Assembly: GCA_022818135.1 (NCBI GenBank)
Contig: JAFMSR010000019.1
Location: forward strand, 30,741,679 to 30,805,678
DNA: 64,000 nucleotides
Source of the DNA: Saxidomus purpurata
Lineage: Eukaryota > Mollusca > Bivalvia > Venerida > Veneridae
Reading direction: 5' to 3'
Positions 51,381-63,782 of the stretch are shown piece after piece. A program made the position numbers and the translations under genes. The notes below the pieces were generated by a model. That model was given only the letters and a program-made list of their open reading frames with translations. It was not told the origin of the DNA and did no database searches. The stretch's first letter is position 1. Each line of letters starts with the position of its first letter.

Positions 51381-51640
51381 AGATATCTGTTAAAAATAGA
51401 GAGCTATCTCTTAAACTTAGAGATATATCTCTGTTACTTTCAGAGATATTTCTTAAAAGTAGAAAGTTATGTAAATGTAAATGATGTTTAACAGGTATAT
51501 TTGTAAGTAAAAAAGATATATCTTAATGGTCAGTAAATATCTTTCTGTAATACAGATGTCTCTTGGCGTGAAAGAGATATCTCAATTAAAACGAAAGATA
51601 TCTCTTTGAAATTCCAGAGATATCTCTTTTAGGAATGAAT
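51381..51640. repeat. Palindromic AGATATCTC repeat cluster, right part
   Basis: The cluster continues with cores AGATATCTGTT, AGAGATATATCTCTG, CAGAGATATTTCT, AAAGATATATCTT, AAAGAGATATCTC and CAGAGATATCTCTTTT. Each core is a near-perfect inverted repeat, spaced by 15-35 bp of A-rich DNA. Confidence 0.65.
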
Positions 51641-53219
51641 AGTAAAATGGATTGCGATATATAATGGTTTAAACGGACAATATGAAATATATGCCAAAGA
51701 CAGCCGTACTTATGTGATGTAACTAGAGCAACATTCAAATTTTGTTAGGTTCGATTTTTTATATCAAATAAGTGTGGAGAGGAAAACTGTAATACCCGCT
51801 GCAATACCCGCTTAAACGTCTTCCTGTAAAATGGTCTGTAATCACAGGTTTAACTGTAGAACATTTGCTAAAACAGACAGTGCCCTGTGCATACAATTTC
51901 CCACAGTTTTCACTTAAGATGTATTGGATTTCTTTTTATGATATTTTTCGGCGTTGTTTATTCTTCCTTCAAAGTGTACTGAGAGCTACATGATAACATT
52001 ACGGTGCATTATTAACGGGAACGCTTTTTGAAGTCAATATTATTTTATACATTTACCACAGAACTTATAGTTATGAAACATATTGTGTCTACAATAAATG
52101 TTAAATGTTATGTCTTTGTCTATACATACCTTTACATATTAGTACATGATTAAAAGGACCATATTTTTCCAACTGTTACACAGATGTGAAGAATAGGATC
52201 TCATTGAAAGTAAAATTTTGAAAACTGATCCTTATGTTGTGTTCAGGTAAAGCATACAATATAGAATCTGGGACGGCTAACTTGCGTAATAATATATACA
52301 AGAGAATGTGGATTTTATCGTACAAACACCTACATCATCTTTAATTTGAAAACGTTTTATTATTAAATATTTGAAAGTTTATTATTTGTTAATTACACCA
52401 TTTATGAACAGAGTGACATCATTATTCAAATTTTCTTATCTTACCACATAACATCCGCAATTTAAGAGATTTTCATTGCGATCCGAGTAAGCACCTGCAG
52501 TCTGTATGCAAACATGATTAAAATTCTGATGATCGTTTCTGATAACAAGTCACCTTCAACAATAAAATTTAACTTGTCATGGTTAGAGCGTTTGAACGGA
52601 AACAGGATACTTGTAGTTTATATCCTGGAAGAAACCTACATAATGCTTAAAATACGTTTTATACTTCACGGCCACTTTAGCATTCTGCATTAAACCCGAT
52701 TTTCATACGAGTCAAAAATGGAACGATTCGTCGAAATCAGGAGTTTTTGTTGTCTCATTCCATTAATGTTTGGGTCAGTTCGTATAACAATGCTTGCAAT
52801 ATCAGTAAGTTGTCAAAATTTAAGAAAGTTTCCCAGTCTGTTTTTTTTTGTTATTCTCTGAAATGCCAACAGTTCATGAAGCAGAAAAATGACGATTCTG
52901 ACGTTCTTCTGAACGTTTTCGACGGAAATTTAATATTTTGTTTTTATAAAATAGTTTGCACACCGATCGATAGCAGATGTTTCAAGTATTATAGCAAACG
53001 TTTAAAAATAAGAGCCGGTCCGCAGATTACAAAATAACATAACAATAGTCACATGACGGTGTGCTTTCGGTACGTTGTCGCCAAATGGCGTTTTAAATAA
53101 CGTCATGTTACGTCACATGAATGAAACGTTACCATGCAACGCAGATGGGCACGATATACGCTTGCACCAAATGTTTAACAAATATGACAACTTTTGATAT
53201 TAATGACAAAAAGTACTGG
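51641..53219. other. Unassigned AT-rich DNA
   Basis: No match to the duplicated unit is seen. A 96-codon frame at 52747-53037 (plus strand) has no recognisable domain, signal peptide or splice context. I do not call a gene. Confidence 0.4.
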
Positions 53220-54560
53220 CAAATCTAAACAACAGACCCTATAACTACTAGCTACTCACATACACAAAATGTACGATTTACTTAACAACCTAAGCTATAA
53301 TAACTATAAATTCACATACCGCTAACTTAACGACATACCAAATAACTACTAGCAACACACACACACGGCTTACAGAACAACATACCATATAACTTAAATA
53401 TAAAAGAGATATATAGTGGCATACTGTGTACTCCGTGTAAAACGACTTTGCATATAGAGAAAGTCCGAATTTCAGGAATAAATTTTCTGGGCGTTATTTT
53501 TTCCTTTTAATATTTAACATGCAAATGATGTATTGCTAGAACATACTCCGGATAAGGCTGGTATAAGAAACACATTTAAGTGGTCTCACTGAGTTCTTTA
53601 TTTACGGAGGTAACTGTATCACACATGTTTGTTCCCGTTTTTCTAGACATTGACGCATTCATCGTAGTTTACGGGCTGCTTAACATTTTCTTCCTGTTAC
53701 ATGAATGCAAGAAAAAAAAGTTTTAAGAGCCTGTCATGCAAAATAGAGATGAGATTCATGTTAAGTAAACAAAGCGTTCCTTTTTTGTAGGTTAATATCA
53801 AGCTCAACAAATTTTAATGAAATCCATATACAAAAAAAACCATTACAATCATGCAATTATTGAATTTTGCTTTCCGGCCTTTTTCAATGAAATCTTATCA
53901 GATTATTAATAGAAAATTGCATTGCCTATGGCAAACGGGTTGTGATGCCGCCTAATTGTGTAGATCAAGGTCATATTTGACAGAGTTATGCCCCTTTTTG
54001 TACATAGATTTTGTCACAAAGTGTAAGAGGGCGACACAATTGTTCACTGAACGCCGATCTAGTATATATTTAGCGTATGATTTGCAAATGAAAGGTAAAC
54101 GTAACTACACGAACTTCAAGGATGCTTTTTAAGACTCATATTAATGTATGTATTCAGACGTTCTAAAAATTACAAAATGCCATTGTACTTGAGTTGTTGA
54201 TATAGATTACTATTGTACATGGTCGAACGCATCATAGTGACCCTAGTGTCATTACGTTTGTAAGATTGTTTTGCATATTTTTCGATAATATCGGTTGGTA
54301 CTTCTGCTGAAGTAAAGTAAATCACTTTGTCTGAACGATCAAATGACCACATATAAGACAGCGGTTTAGAGAATATCTTTTCATCAGTGTCTGTTTTAGA
54401 GCATACCTGAGTGGGACAACATCACCTTGATTTTTCAAAAGAAGCTAATAAAGAAAGAAAGTTTAGCACAATAGCAGCGTGTGTCATGTTACTAAAACTG
54501 CCAAAAACAGATGACATCAGTATCTTTGATCCAATCATGTCTCCAACAAAAAAGAGCCCA
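53220..54560. repeat. Displaced tail of unit U4 with minisatellite remnant
   Basis: Segment 53235-53400 contains decayed 45-bp minisatellite units (ACCCTATAACTACTAGCTAC, CCGCTAACTTAACGACATAC). Segment 53400-54560 matches 21200-22450 in U2 (AAGTGGTCTCA.TGAG, GTTAATATCAAGCTCAACAA, CATAGTGACCCTAGTGTCAT). It is more diverged from U2/U3 than they are from each other. A ~140-bp foreign piece (about 53930-54067) interrupts it and ends GATCTAGTATATA, the same CTAG/T end as the element in gene 3. Confidence 0.6.
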
Positions 54561-55284
54561 CTCTTATTTCCTTTACAAATTTAAATGTTTACAGTATAGA
54601 GAAGTGCGCTTGAATGACATTAAAAACGAGTTTGCATAATCACTTCAAATTAGGATTACAAATAATTTCAGAAGTAGTCCTGTATTTTCCTGTTTAATGC
54701 ATAACTTAATAATAATAATAATCTTTAACTTCTTCTCCTGTCTCATCTCTCGATTTATCGATTAAATCTACATAATCGTTTTTTTTTTCATTTAATCGAT
54801 TTTGTTTTCGATCAGAAATATAGTTTTCCAACGTGAAAAAGTCAAAAACATAAACTGGAAAGATTTGATTCCATTCAATGACATGAGAATTTGTTCTGAC
54901 CAAAAGTAATAGTGGTCTTGTATATTCTGACTTAAAAGTTCATAATACTACATTCGTGATTATCAACATGTAATACAATGTGTACAGTTGTACATGTATA
55001 TGACAACAAAATGTCCTTGGACCTATGAATAATTTGATATTGTAATATGAGTAACTAACTAATATTTTAGGGTTCAGCCTTTCAGCTTCAAGTTTCATTT
55101 TCTCAACTGATCTGTCATTGTCGCGGATCAATTGTAATGATCATTCACATGTCTAACGGCGTCCATTTTAAAAAGGGACTGTCCAATTAGTATTGGGTAA
55201 ATGCGTATTTTCTGAGAACAAAAAAAGTGATTTCAGTTCAAATAATTGTTATTTCATGCACCAATGTTAGACCTTTTGTTAAAT
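54561..55284. other. Unassigned AT-rich DNA
   Basis: A short TAA microsatellite lies at 54708-54722. Two minus-strand frames of 60-65 codons show no recognisable features. I see no supported gene. Confidence 0.4.
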
Positions 55285-55690
55285 TTAAAAATGTAATGCA
55301 GGCTTAACAAAGTTTCTAGTCCATTTCTATCAGAAATTTTAAACTGATTGAAACAGACCAAATGTTATGCTGGCTGAAACTAACAAACTAAACAGTTGAA
55401 ACCTATTGGATGTTTTAACTGTTTGTTAGAGACCCAATGTTATGCCGGCTGAACATTTAAAACAAAAAAGAATTTTGAAAAATGTTATGCCGGCTTAACA
55501 AAATTTTGAGTCCATTTCTATCAGACATTCTCAAACTTCCTGAATGACCAAATGTTGTGTCAGCTTAAAATTTAAAACAAACATGAATTGTGAAAAATGA
55601 TATGCCAGCTTAACAAACTTTTCAGTTCATTTCTATCAGCTGAGAGTGTTTTCAACTGATTGAGACAGGCCAATTGTTATGCAGCCTGAA
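55285..55690. repeat. Diverged direct repeats (ATGTTATGCCGGCTTAACAAA)
   Basis: Three to four diverged copies of a ~100-190-bp repeat occur. They are recognised by TTATGC.GGCT(T/G)AACA followed by GTCCATTTCTATCAG. Copies start near 55290, 55480 and 55595, with partial ones at 55365, 55435 and 55675. No coding potential was seen. Confidence 0.55.
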
Positions 55691-58344
55691 CATGCAGGGG
55701 CGTAGCTGCTCTTAGGCACAGCAGGCCGGGGCCTACAGATTGTTTTGGAAATGAAAAATTTTAAACGTCAAAAACGCAATAAAACGTACGGGGTAGGGAG
55801 TCCTTCTAAGGAAGCCATATCCATAATACTGTGATCTTTCCATTTGATAAAGTTTGATTGAATTGTCATACAAATTTTGAAATGTTCTTGTAATGCAAAT
55901 TATGAATCTGCATTGAATAAAAAGGAATCATTGAATGCAGTGTTTTGAAGAAAGACATAATTACCTCATCGCACAGTGCCTTCTTAGCAGTGACAGATAA
56001 TGATAAAACAGAGTATATAAAGAAACAAACATACCAGCTTTTAGTATGAAGAAACATATCCACCTTTTTTCAAACATCAATATTCATAGATTTGATTTTT
56101 CTGCAGATTTTATAAAAACATTCCTTATCATAGAATTTGTATTTAATATAAATACAGTAGCCAAACATGTTCAGTTGCTATCAGTTCTTTAAATGCTTTG
56201 TTTACATAGGTGAACACAGTCCTCTAAGATTAAATAATACTATTGCTCAAGGAACGTTAGATTTGACTTCTCTCAGGATCAGCATTAGAAGAAAGATTGA
56301 GTGATAGAAAGAAATTAGTTTTGTTATTCAAATTACGATTCAATAAAAATTGAATGGTTTCAGATTTGACCAGTACTAAGGTAAATCATTATGTAAGGTA
56401 GGAACGAAACTTGCATTAAATCAACGGTAAAACTGTACTTCATTAACAGAGTATACAGAATCTGTTTGAGATAAATCATGGTGTTTTGTAAAACTATACT
56501 GTAATAATGAGAACATGTAAGAAAACATATCGCATACAGGATGGAGTATATTTATATAATGTCCACACATACACTGTACTTTAAAACTTAAATTGAAAAC
56601 ATGTTACTCTGTGAACAATAAAATATTTCATTTAAACTTTAGCCCCTTCCTAGTTTTCAAAGGCGGACATTTAGCCCTTCACTCTTTATAGTTTAAAAAT
56701 CTGATTTAATCACTAAAAGGAAAGTTAATTTGAAACTGTTTTTCTAAAACACAAATTATGTTAATTTCGCCGAAGTATATATTAGTGATAGTCAGTATGT
56801 GTCTGCAATCAGAAAGATAATTCGTGAATTTGCAAAATTATGAAACGGCTTAAGTACACCAATGCAAAATTGTGCTTATATAGGTGCTAATTTCTGTTTA
56901 CCTATACAAAGATGATTTTAATACTGTGTTTAGGCTCTTAAGTTCTATGTTGGATATATTGAGTAAGGTAACGGAGAATTATTAGCAAAAACTAAAGTCA
57001 GTAGGAAAAAAGCTGAATGTGGAGGTGCCATGTGAAGTACGTGATAACCTACTAACTTAGGTTATATATTGCAGAAAATTCCATCCAGGTGACAAATACT
57101 TTTTATCATACAGTCACAATTTCAACCAAGTATTTTGAAACTATTGTTGAAGTGAATGCGACATTATTCATATTATTTATTATCATAAAACTCGGGTGAT
57201 GAATGGAGCATTTACATCTCAACAATGAAACTAAATTTATTCAGTTTCAGTACAATCCTATCCGACTCAAAGATGTGCAATATGATATCGCCTTTATACT
57301 ATGGACTAAAATTATGTTTATCCTAATATCAAAATAAAATAATTTTATCCTAACTTAACACCCTTGTCTTGTGTAGAAGGCTAGTGTTTGTCCTTGTCAC
57401 ATTCATATTTAAATTTATATACCTGTAACCAGATCATTCAGGAAGTTTTAAAAGAACTGCGTAAAATCTAGTCAACGAAGAAACATTCGAGGTAGTTTAG
57501 GAAAATAATGCATAAAATCCCCTTTAAACAGTCTACTTTGGAGTACATTGCAGCATTGTTGAACAAGCGTATATTTTATGCACGTTTGTAAATATTGAGT
57601 GGTATTTTGACAAACACTAAAATAAACATAAACTCGTTCGTTGCATGATACATTTTGTAATTTAGCCGCAGGTGAACTACCGGTATATACAATAGAAAGG
57701 CAAATGAAATGAATAAACTATGTTTTATACGCCGGTTTCTAGAGACTCAATGTGGCAAGCAACTAGGTGGACTCCGTTAAATTTTGTCCACTCTCTTACT
57801 AGATTATTCAATCCGGTTGTCAACAGAATATTTTATCCGGTTGTCACCGATTAGATCACAATGTGTACTTGCTAATATCTCGGTCAAGTTAAAAAAAAAC
57901 TAGATCGCGCCGAGTGTAAGAAAATTTGCCAAATTAACATTTAATTTAGCTGTATTTTACCTCGGAGTTTATTGAGTAGCCCCACAAAATAAAAAAACTA
58001 TGTTAAATGAAAACCAAAAAAAAAAAAAAAAATGTCAGCGATGATTATGTGATGATTGTTGAAAGGGCGTATAAAATGCCTATGATGTGTCAATATATAT
58101 ACTTGGTAATCTCAAACCTATAATTTACAACACTGTATTTTTAGTGTTACAAATGGAATTCAAAATTACTATGATACAGTACTATGAGAGAGAAATATGA
58201 AATGTTTTAAAGTAATACTGTATATTTCATACTTTCTATCAAATAGGTCTAATTACAAATATTTCATTAACAAATTAGATACAAGGGTGACTGTAACACA
58301 AATGGTTTATAAGCAATATAAAACATTAAAAAAAAGAAAGAAGC
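55691..58344. other. Unassigned DNA, possible DNA-transposon end at left
   Basis: CAGGGGCGTAGCTGC at ~55694 resembles the terminal repeat start of hAT-like transposons, but no matching opposite end was found. The rest is AT-rich, with an A-run at ~58015-58032. No gene is supported. Confidence 0.35.
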
Positions 58345-59860
58345 AACATTGCATTAAAACAAGGGGGTCTTTATGGCCCTACATCGCCCACATGAGTGCA
58401 TCTGCTGTAACTTGCTGCAACTTCTGTGCAGGAAATACTATTTCATTTTACATTCTTCTAACCCATGATTTTGATACTTTGGCCGTAGAATTGTCCGTGT
58501 TGCATTTGACTTTACTCATCTTTCCTGAAATATATAAATTAATAAATGATATGCAATATAAACACCTTTGGAGAGAAATGCTTATATGCTTATTGTGATA
58601 AAGTGACTGTTGTAAAACCAAGATCTTCAATGATTCAATGTTAAAAGAATGACGTATCTTTGACATATATGTGTGATATTGATCTTGAAGCAATCTTGAT
58701 GAACTATGTAGTTTGCACATGAACTTGATTTAGCAACATTATGCCATGCAATTTCAAAATCCTTCCAAAGGTTCCAAACATGCAACCCTTGCTCTCTGTA
58801 TGTAAATATGAATTTATATAACCTCATCAATTAGGTATGTTTCCACTTCAATTCAGTAATTTGCTTTAGATGTAGTAACTTGTTATAGCTTCGTTTGAGA
58901 TATGGGAAAAATGCTAAAAGTTTATTTTCATACCGTCAACATATTAAACAGTTATATAATCACAGTTGCAGTCAACCAATGTAATTCCCTAGTGTCGTAA
59001 CGCCAGAACGCGTCGACTTCATCTCTCACCTTGAACTCTTAATCCTTAAATAGATAAAAACAATAAATCATCAATAGAGTAAACATAACAAATAGCAAAG
59101 ATATATATGTTTATTTTTGTAGTTTGATCATTCATTTAGTTATTCAACTACTTGCATGTAGTCAGCAAATGCCATTCAATGTGTTTCTATAGTTCTATAG
59201 CCAAAGTTGATATCATGTTCTTTTAAAAAAGACATCTGACAGTTGCAGAACAAGAGGGTCAAGATGGCTTTATATCGCTCACCTGAGACCTACTTATGGC
59301 CATGTATGACCAAACTTCAACTTTAACCTATACAAATGTGCATCATAAACACAAACATTTTGTTTGACCTTGACAAAAAAACTATTCTGACCAATTTACA
59401 TGATTAGCTTTAAATGTGACTTGTAGAGTACCAACAATGTTACCTACGAATTTACCTGATGACCTAGTTTTTAATCCGAGGTGATCCACTCAAACAGTCG
59501 GACCAATTTTCATGATAATTAGGTTGTAAATGTCACCTTCATGGCATACACAAGGTTTTTTATGATATGACGCTGAGACCTTGCTTTTGACCCCAGCTGA
59601 TTGATATTTAAACTCGATCTAGATTCCAGATGATCACTCTGATCATTTGCTTTAAAATGTGACTTTTGGGGAGGCTGCGTTTTTGGTACGTGGCATTCCC
59701 TGTTTGATATTATTTTTGTTTTTTTCTAGAGTACCAGCAAGGTTTTCCTCAGAATTTAAATGATGATCTAGGTTTTAATCCACGTGATCCACTCAAACAT
59801 TCTGACCAATTTTCATGATTTTATTGCTTATACATCATCAAAGGGGCCCTTAACATAAGT
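58345..59860. repeat. Fragments of dispersed bivalve-type repeats
   Basis: Two related left-end motifs are seen: CAAGGGGGTCTTTATGGCCC with CATCGCCCACATGAGT (58360) and GGGTCAAGATGGCTTTATAT with CGCTCACCTGAGACC (59258). After the second, two diverged direct units (about 59400-59530 and 59645-59825) share AATGTGACTT, TAGAGTACCA.CAA, GTGATCCACTCAAACA and GACCAATTTTCATGAT. The second unit is split by the 62-bp RT-element stub. Segment 58590-59240 holds nothing else I can assign. Confidence 0.5.
59664..59725 (+). mobile_element. Penelope-like RT retroelement, copy 3 (62-bp 3' stub)
   Basis: The last ~62 bp of the retroelement (TTTTGGGGAGGCTGCG through GTTTGATATTATTTTTG plus a T-run) are inserted into a dispersed repeat. 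The empty version at ~59413 reads AATGTGACTTGTAGAGTACC. Here the same flanks are separated by the stub. Because it shares the 3' end of copies 1 and 2, it fixes the element's 3' boundary. Confidence 0.85.
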
Positions 59861-60179
59861 ATTATAATAATTATGCTTTAAATGATATACGCCCCAAAAG
59901 ATAATGTCAGCTTTTGCGATCGACGACCTCTTTCGCTGTTGGGAGTCTGGTTTGAACAGTTTTTGATCAGCTTTGGTAATGCTCACGTTTTTATGGGAAA
60001 AGCCTGTGTAACAATTTCAGTTGTATAGCATCTCAGCAGTCAATTAATATAATCAGCCAGGTACCCCATACTGTTAAGAGTTATGACACTTAATTTGTCG
60101 AAATTTGATTATTTTTCTACTGTTTACTCTTTTACTTCACTACATTTAACTTGAGCATTACCAAACCTGTTTAAAATGT
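59861..60179. other. Unassigned DNA before U5
   Basis: About 320 bp of AT-rich DNA lie between the dispersed repeats and the start of U5, with no recognised feature. Confidence 0.4.
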
Positions 60180-60480
60180 TTAAATGTATATGTCAAATTC
60201 AATAACTGATCTTATCACGGTAGGTATCACGAAAATTAAAATCCCTTAATGTCTTAAATAAACACATTTCTCTTACCATCTTTGATTCTGAAGTGAAGTC
60301 ATCACAACACCTTGTCACAATATTTTTGGGCATATCTGAGCAATGTTCTGTAACCAGGAAGTGAGCGCATTGCACTGGGGAGTAATTGCGTTTGAGTTTA
60401 CGAAATATTACAAGTGACTTTATATCCCTTTATATGATTTCGTATATACAATACGTACTTAACTTGTTTTTAAAATGTAA

Positions 60481-60905
60481 CCGTAACTTTCGGACAATAG
60501 GCCGCTTCACTGTATTGGCCGCACCCTTATATGTTTACGATTTTAGAAGCAAAAATGAACGTAAAGGCCGCTCCGGCATATTGGCCGCGGCAGATACGCC
60601 GAACATGGTGCATATATTCAGGCGTTTAAAAAGAGTCGCGCCTTTCTGAATGACAGTTAAGGTATGATTAGTCACTCTCGTTAATCTGCTGATATACGGT
60701 ACTTAATTGATATATGAAGGCTAAATGGTTTGGAAAGCATTGGTGAAATGTTTTCAAACGGCATTTAAACCTAAAATTCCAACACTGTGCACTCAAAATA
60801 CCAATTTAAAAAACAGAAATGTCGTATAGGCCGCTTGAAACTGCCAATATAAAAAGAATAAAAAGGTTATATAGGCCGCTTCGGTGCAAAAGCCGCATCT
60901 ACAAT
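60481..60905. repeat. Insertion with repeated AGGCCGCTTC motifs
   Basis: This block is absent from the other units. It carries the GC-rich motif (T/A)AGGCCGCT(T/C)C at about 60501, 60563, 60836 and 60877. It is paired in places with TTGGCCGC(A/G) or AAAGCCGCA ~15-20 bp later, set in AT-rich DNA. An 87-codon frame (60386-60649) crosses the left boundary of the insertion, so it is not a gene. Family unknown. Confidence 0.45.
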
Positions 60906-61608
60906 TGTATTTGACTATGAAATTAATAATGCAAAAGTGGCAAAGTGAAATTATTTAGAGAGTTATAAAAGCTCTGCGAAATATAATTCGTTAATTTAAT
61001 CGACTGTCTGAAGCCCAATAACAAATGAATATAAATTCAACCAGACCAAGTAATGTCCTCGATCTTGAAATTATCTAATATTTTTATAAAGTGTTAGATC
61101 ATCGAATGCCTGCCTATGGGTAAGGTATATTTTTCTTTAAACTAAAATGATAAGAAATCTTGATGAGTTTCATGAAATTTTCTAAGCATACACAGCTTTT
61201 TCTCCTGATTCCTGCACAACTAAGACTGAACATTGCGGATATATGACTCTTCCGTTATTACTAACTTAATGAAATTGTTAATGAAATTGGTTTTAACTCT
61301 AAGACGAGGTTCTGGTATTATCGGAGAAATCCTTTCACTAAATAAACAAAACTTACGACCTTTTATACGTGAAAAAGCTCTATTTTCGTGACCTGCAGTT
61401 GATAAATCTCTTATACTGCGGGATTTGTTTGTATATTTTTCACTTCATGACATATGATACAGTAGTTTTAGATACAGGTATTGTAAGGTTGAGAATTATA
61501 CAACAAAAACATAATTATGAAATATGACATATATCTACGACATAAGTGTTAAAACTAAACATTTAAACATTCGATAACTGCACAACTGTTTATTATTGTT
61601 TTACAAAA

Positions 61609-63632
61609 CTACATAACTTGTACAAGAACGCCAGTGAAGGATGGCCACCTGTAATCGTTACCTGCTAACATTTTGCTGGCGTGGAACGAAGACCTGATGA
61701 ACACGCATTCACTTTCCTTTAACACTGCCGGCGCGCTAACTGAGCTACAACTTCCAAAACCGACATTCTCGTACTCTGTGGTGGCTGCAATGGCTTTATC
61801 TGTTTGAACGATGGATACGACCATGTAGTGTGCCCTCAGGTGACAAATATGAGCACTGAAGAAATATAAACCGGAAACTGGTGCGGTAAATATGCCGGTG
61901 TCCTTGTTGTACCCTTCTCCTTCATTGAGCAAGACTTTTGGAAATATGACTTTCTGTCCAACACCATAATTCCCATTGCTAGTTGTGTATGCATTAAATG
62001 CAACTATCTGGGTGTATTTTGTCCCTGCAAGATATATATACGTGAAAAATACAAAAAAGTTAAATATATTAAAAGATAAAAACACAGTCCATGAGATAAT
62101 TAAATTATTATTTGCCAACCGGTTGCGCTTTTCTGCTCATCAGGGCAAATATATATATATATATATATGCAAAATGTTAAACGATATGCCGGAATAAGTA
62201 AATTATAAATAAAATGAAAATAATGACACTATATACTAAATACAAATAGAAAACTCATATTGTGTCATTAATTTCATTAAAGTAATAAATAAATATATCA
62301 GATATTAAAGGTTGAATCCGGTGATCATTGAGTTGATGTAAACTTCAAAACTAATCATAACATAGTAAATACCCCACGAAGGGCTATCAAATGGTAGCAT
62401 AAATACTACCAAAACCATTAGTTTTATGAAAATCACCCACTTAAATCAATTTGTAATTTTGCCCCACTGGGCCAAAATGGATGTAAGCAATGTTATTTAT
62501 GGTGTAATTGTATAAAAGATTTTGTGATAATTATACAGTTTGAAAATAATCATACTGTCTGCAGTTTTACATAAATGTCTTTAATCACCGATAATATTTT
62601 ACATAAATGTACAATATTTACTAATCGACTGATTATTTTGGTTTAGATGTGCCATGACATATTTGTAAACAAACAATGAACCATATCTTTGGAGTTCACA
62701 ACACAAATCTCGGTCAAATAAAAGGCAGATGTTTTACGATGGCATAGATAAATCAAAATCTGCAAAATACAAATTTTCGGTACCTACTCCGGAATCCACA
62801 TGTAAAACTTCTTGTATACCTTACATACTGTGTTCAAACTTCGAAAACTAATTTAATATATTTCTAAAAAGAATGTCATGGAACGCTTGATTCCGTATAA
62901 AAAATCATTGTTAATCTGAGTTTTGTTTTTTAAACCAGCAAATGAAATTGCAGCTATTTGAATGATGTGTGAAACTGAAATGATCTTCCTTCTTGTTTTG
63001 CATTTCTTATCGCTGATAACTGATAATTGAATGTTATAAGAACAAAACAATTACTTGCTGACGGAAAATGATATCAAAGTGTAAATTTTCTATCACACAA
63101 AATGAGCTTCCAACACATGTTTACATCGTACAATGATAAATATAACGTGTGTGCACAATTAGTTTATGACTTTAATAACATTTTATGTAATTACAACATG
63201 AACTAGAGCTACGTTTAATACAGTTATATCATTAGAACAAATAATGAGAATTAAATCATTTTCGCAGTCATTGTATCAAGATAAATTATAAAATTATCTA
63301 TATTTAACAAATAATAGCACTCAGGTCAATTGAAAGAAAATTGTTTTACAGTAACAATTTAAAATACATTTTTTACCTTCAGATGGGAACTTGGTTTTGA
63401 TTGTAATTTCGTCTCGAAACTGCTTCATTTCATTCCTTCCATGTTCTAAGAGCTACAAAACGTTCTCTTGAAATATGTCCCTTTCTTTTTCCCACTTCTC
63501 AATTTTGCCATCAATTTTTGAAACTAATTGTGACACGTTATACAATTTTAAGCTAATAGGTTCGTCTTGTTCTGCGTATGAAAAACAAAACACGGAATAA
63601 AGAATTACAACCAAAAAAGCAGAAACAACCAT
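61609..63632 (-). pseudogene. C1q-domain protein, locus 5 (nonsense in exon 1; B/A chimera)
   Basis: The exons are complement(61609..62024, 63377..63632). The donor TGAAG|GTAAAA and acceptor CTTGCAG|GGACA are intact, phase 1, with 224 codon positions. Codon 60 in exon 1 is TAG (63453-63455) where genes 1-4 have Ser. A normally started product would end in the coiled coil and lack the C1q domain. Exon 1 is B-like (LVSKID, KFPSEG linker, 12 bp shorter than genes 2 and 4). Exon 2 is A-like (TKYTQIVAFNAYTT, LVQVM, 416 bp as in gene 1). Exon 2 is fully open and well conserved, so the inactivation is probably recent, or allelic. A product starting upstream of exon 2 in the intron (MANNNLII at 62118) would lack the coiled coil. 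Confidence 0.8.
62147..62168. repeat. (AT)n microsatellite in intron of locus 5
   Basis: About eleven AT dinucleotides lie between the exon 2 acceptor region and the A-type intron sequence. Confidence 0.9.
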
Positions 63633-63685
63633 GGTTCAATTATATGAGAAGTATCGAAGCAATGACAACTGTATATTCTGCAACC

Positions 63686-63782
63686 AAGATATATACTTCA
63701 AACCAGGACGTACACAATCACTGGTCGGCTGTTAACCAACGATATAGCTTGAATACAGTAACGTAGAAGCAATTGGTTTAAA
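63686..63782 (-). promoter_or_regulatory. Conserved core promoter of C1q locus 5
   Basis: The TATA box (TATATA at 63690-63695), TTGGTTAACAG and CCAATTGC are preserved despite the stop codon in exon 1. The locus could still be transcribed. Confidence 0.55.

Noticed and set aside
52747..53037. 96-codon frame
   Set aside because: There is no family resemblance, and it contains low-complexity and Cys/Phe-rich segments typical of chance frames in AT-rich DNA.
60386..60649. 87-codon frame
   Set aside because: It crosses the boundary between duplicated intergenic DNA and the AGGCCGCTTC insertion, so it is accidental.
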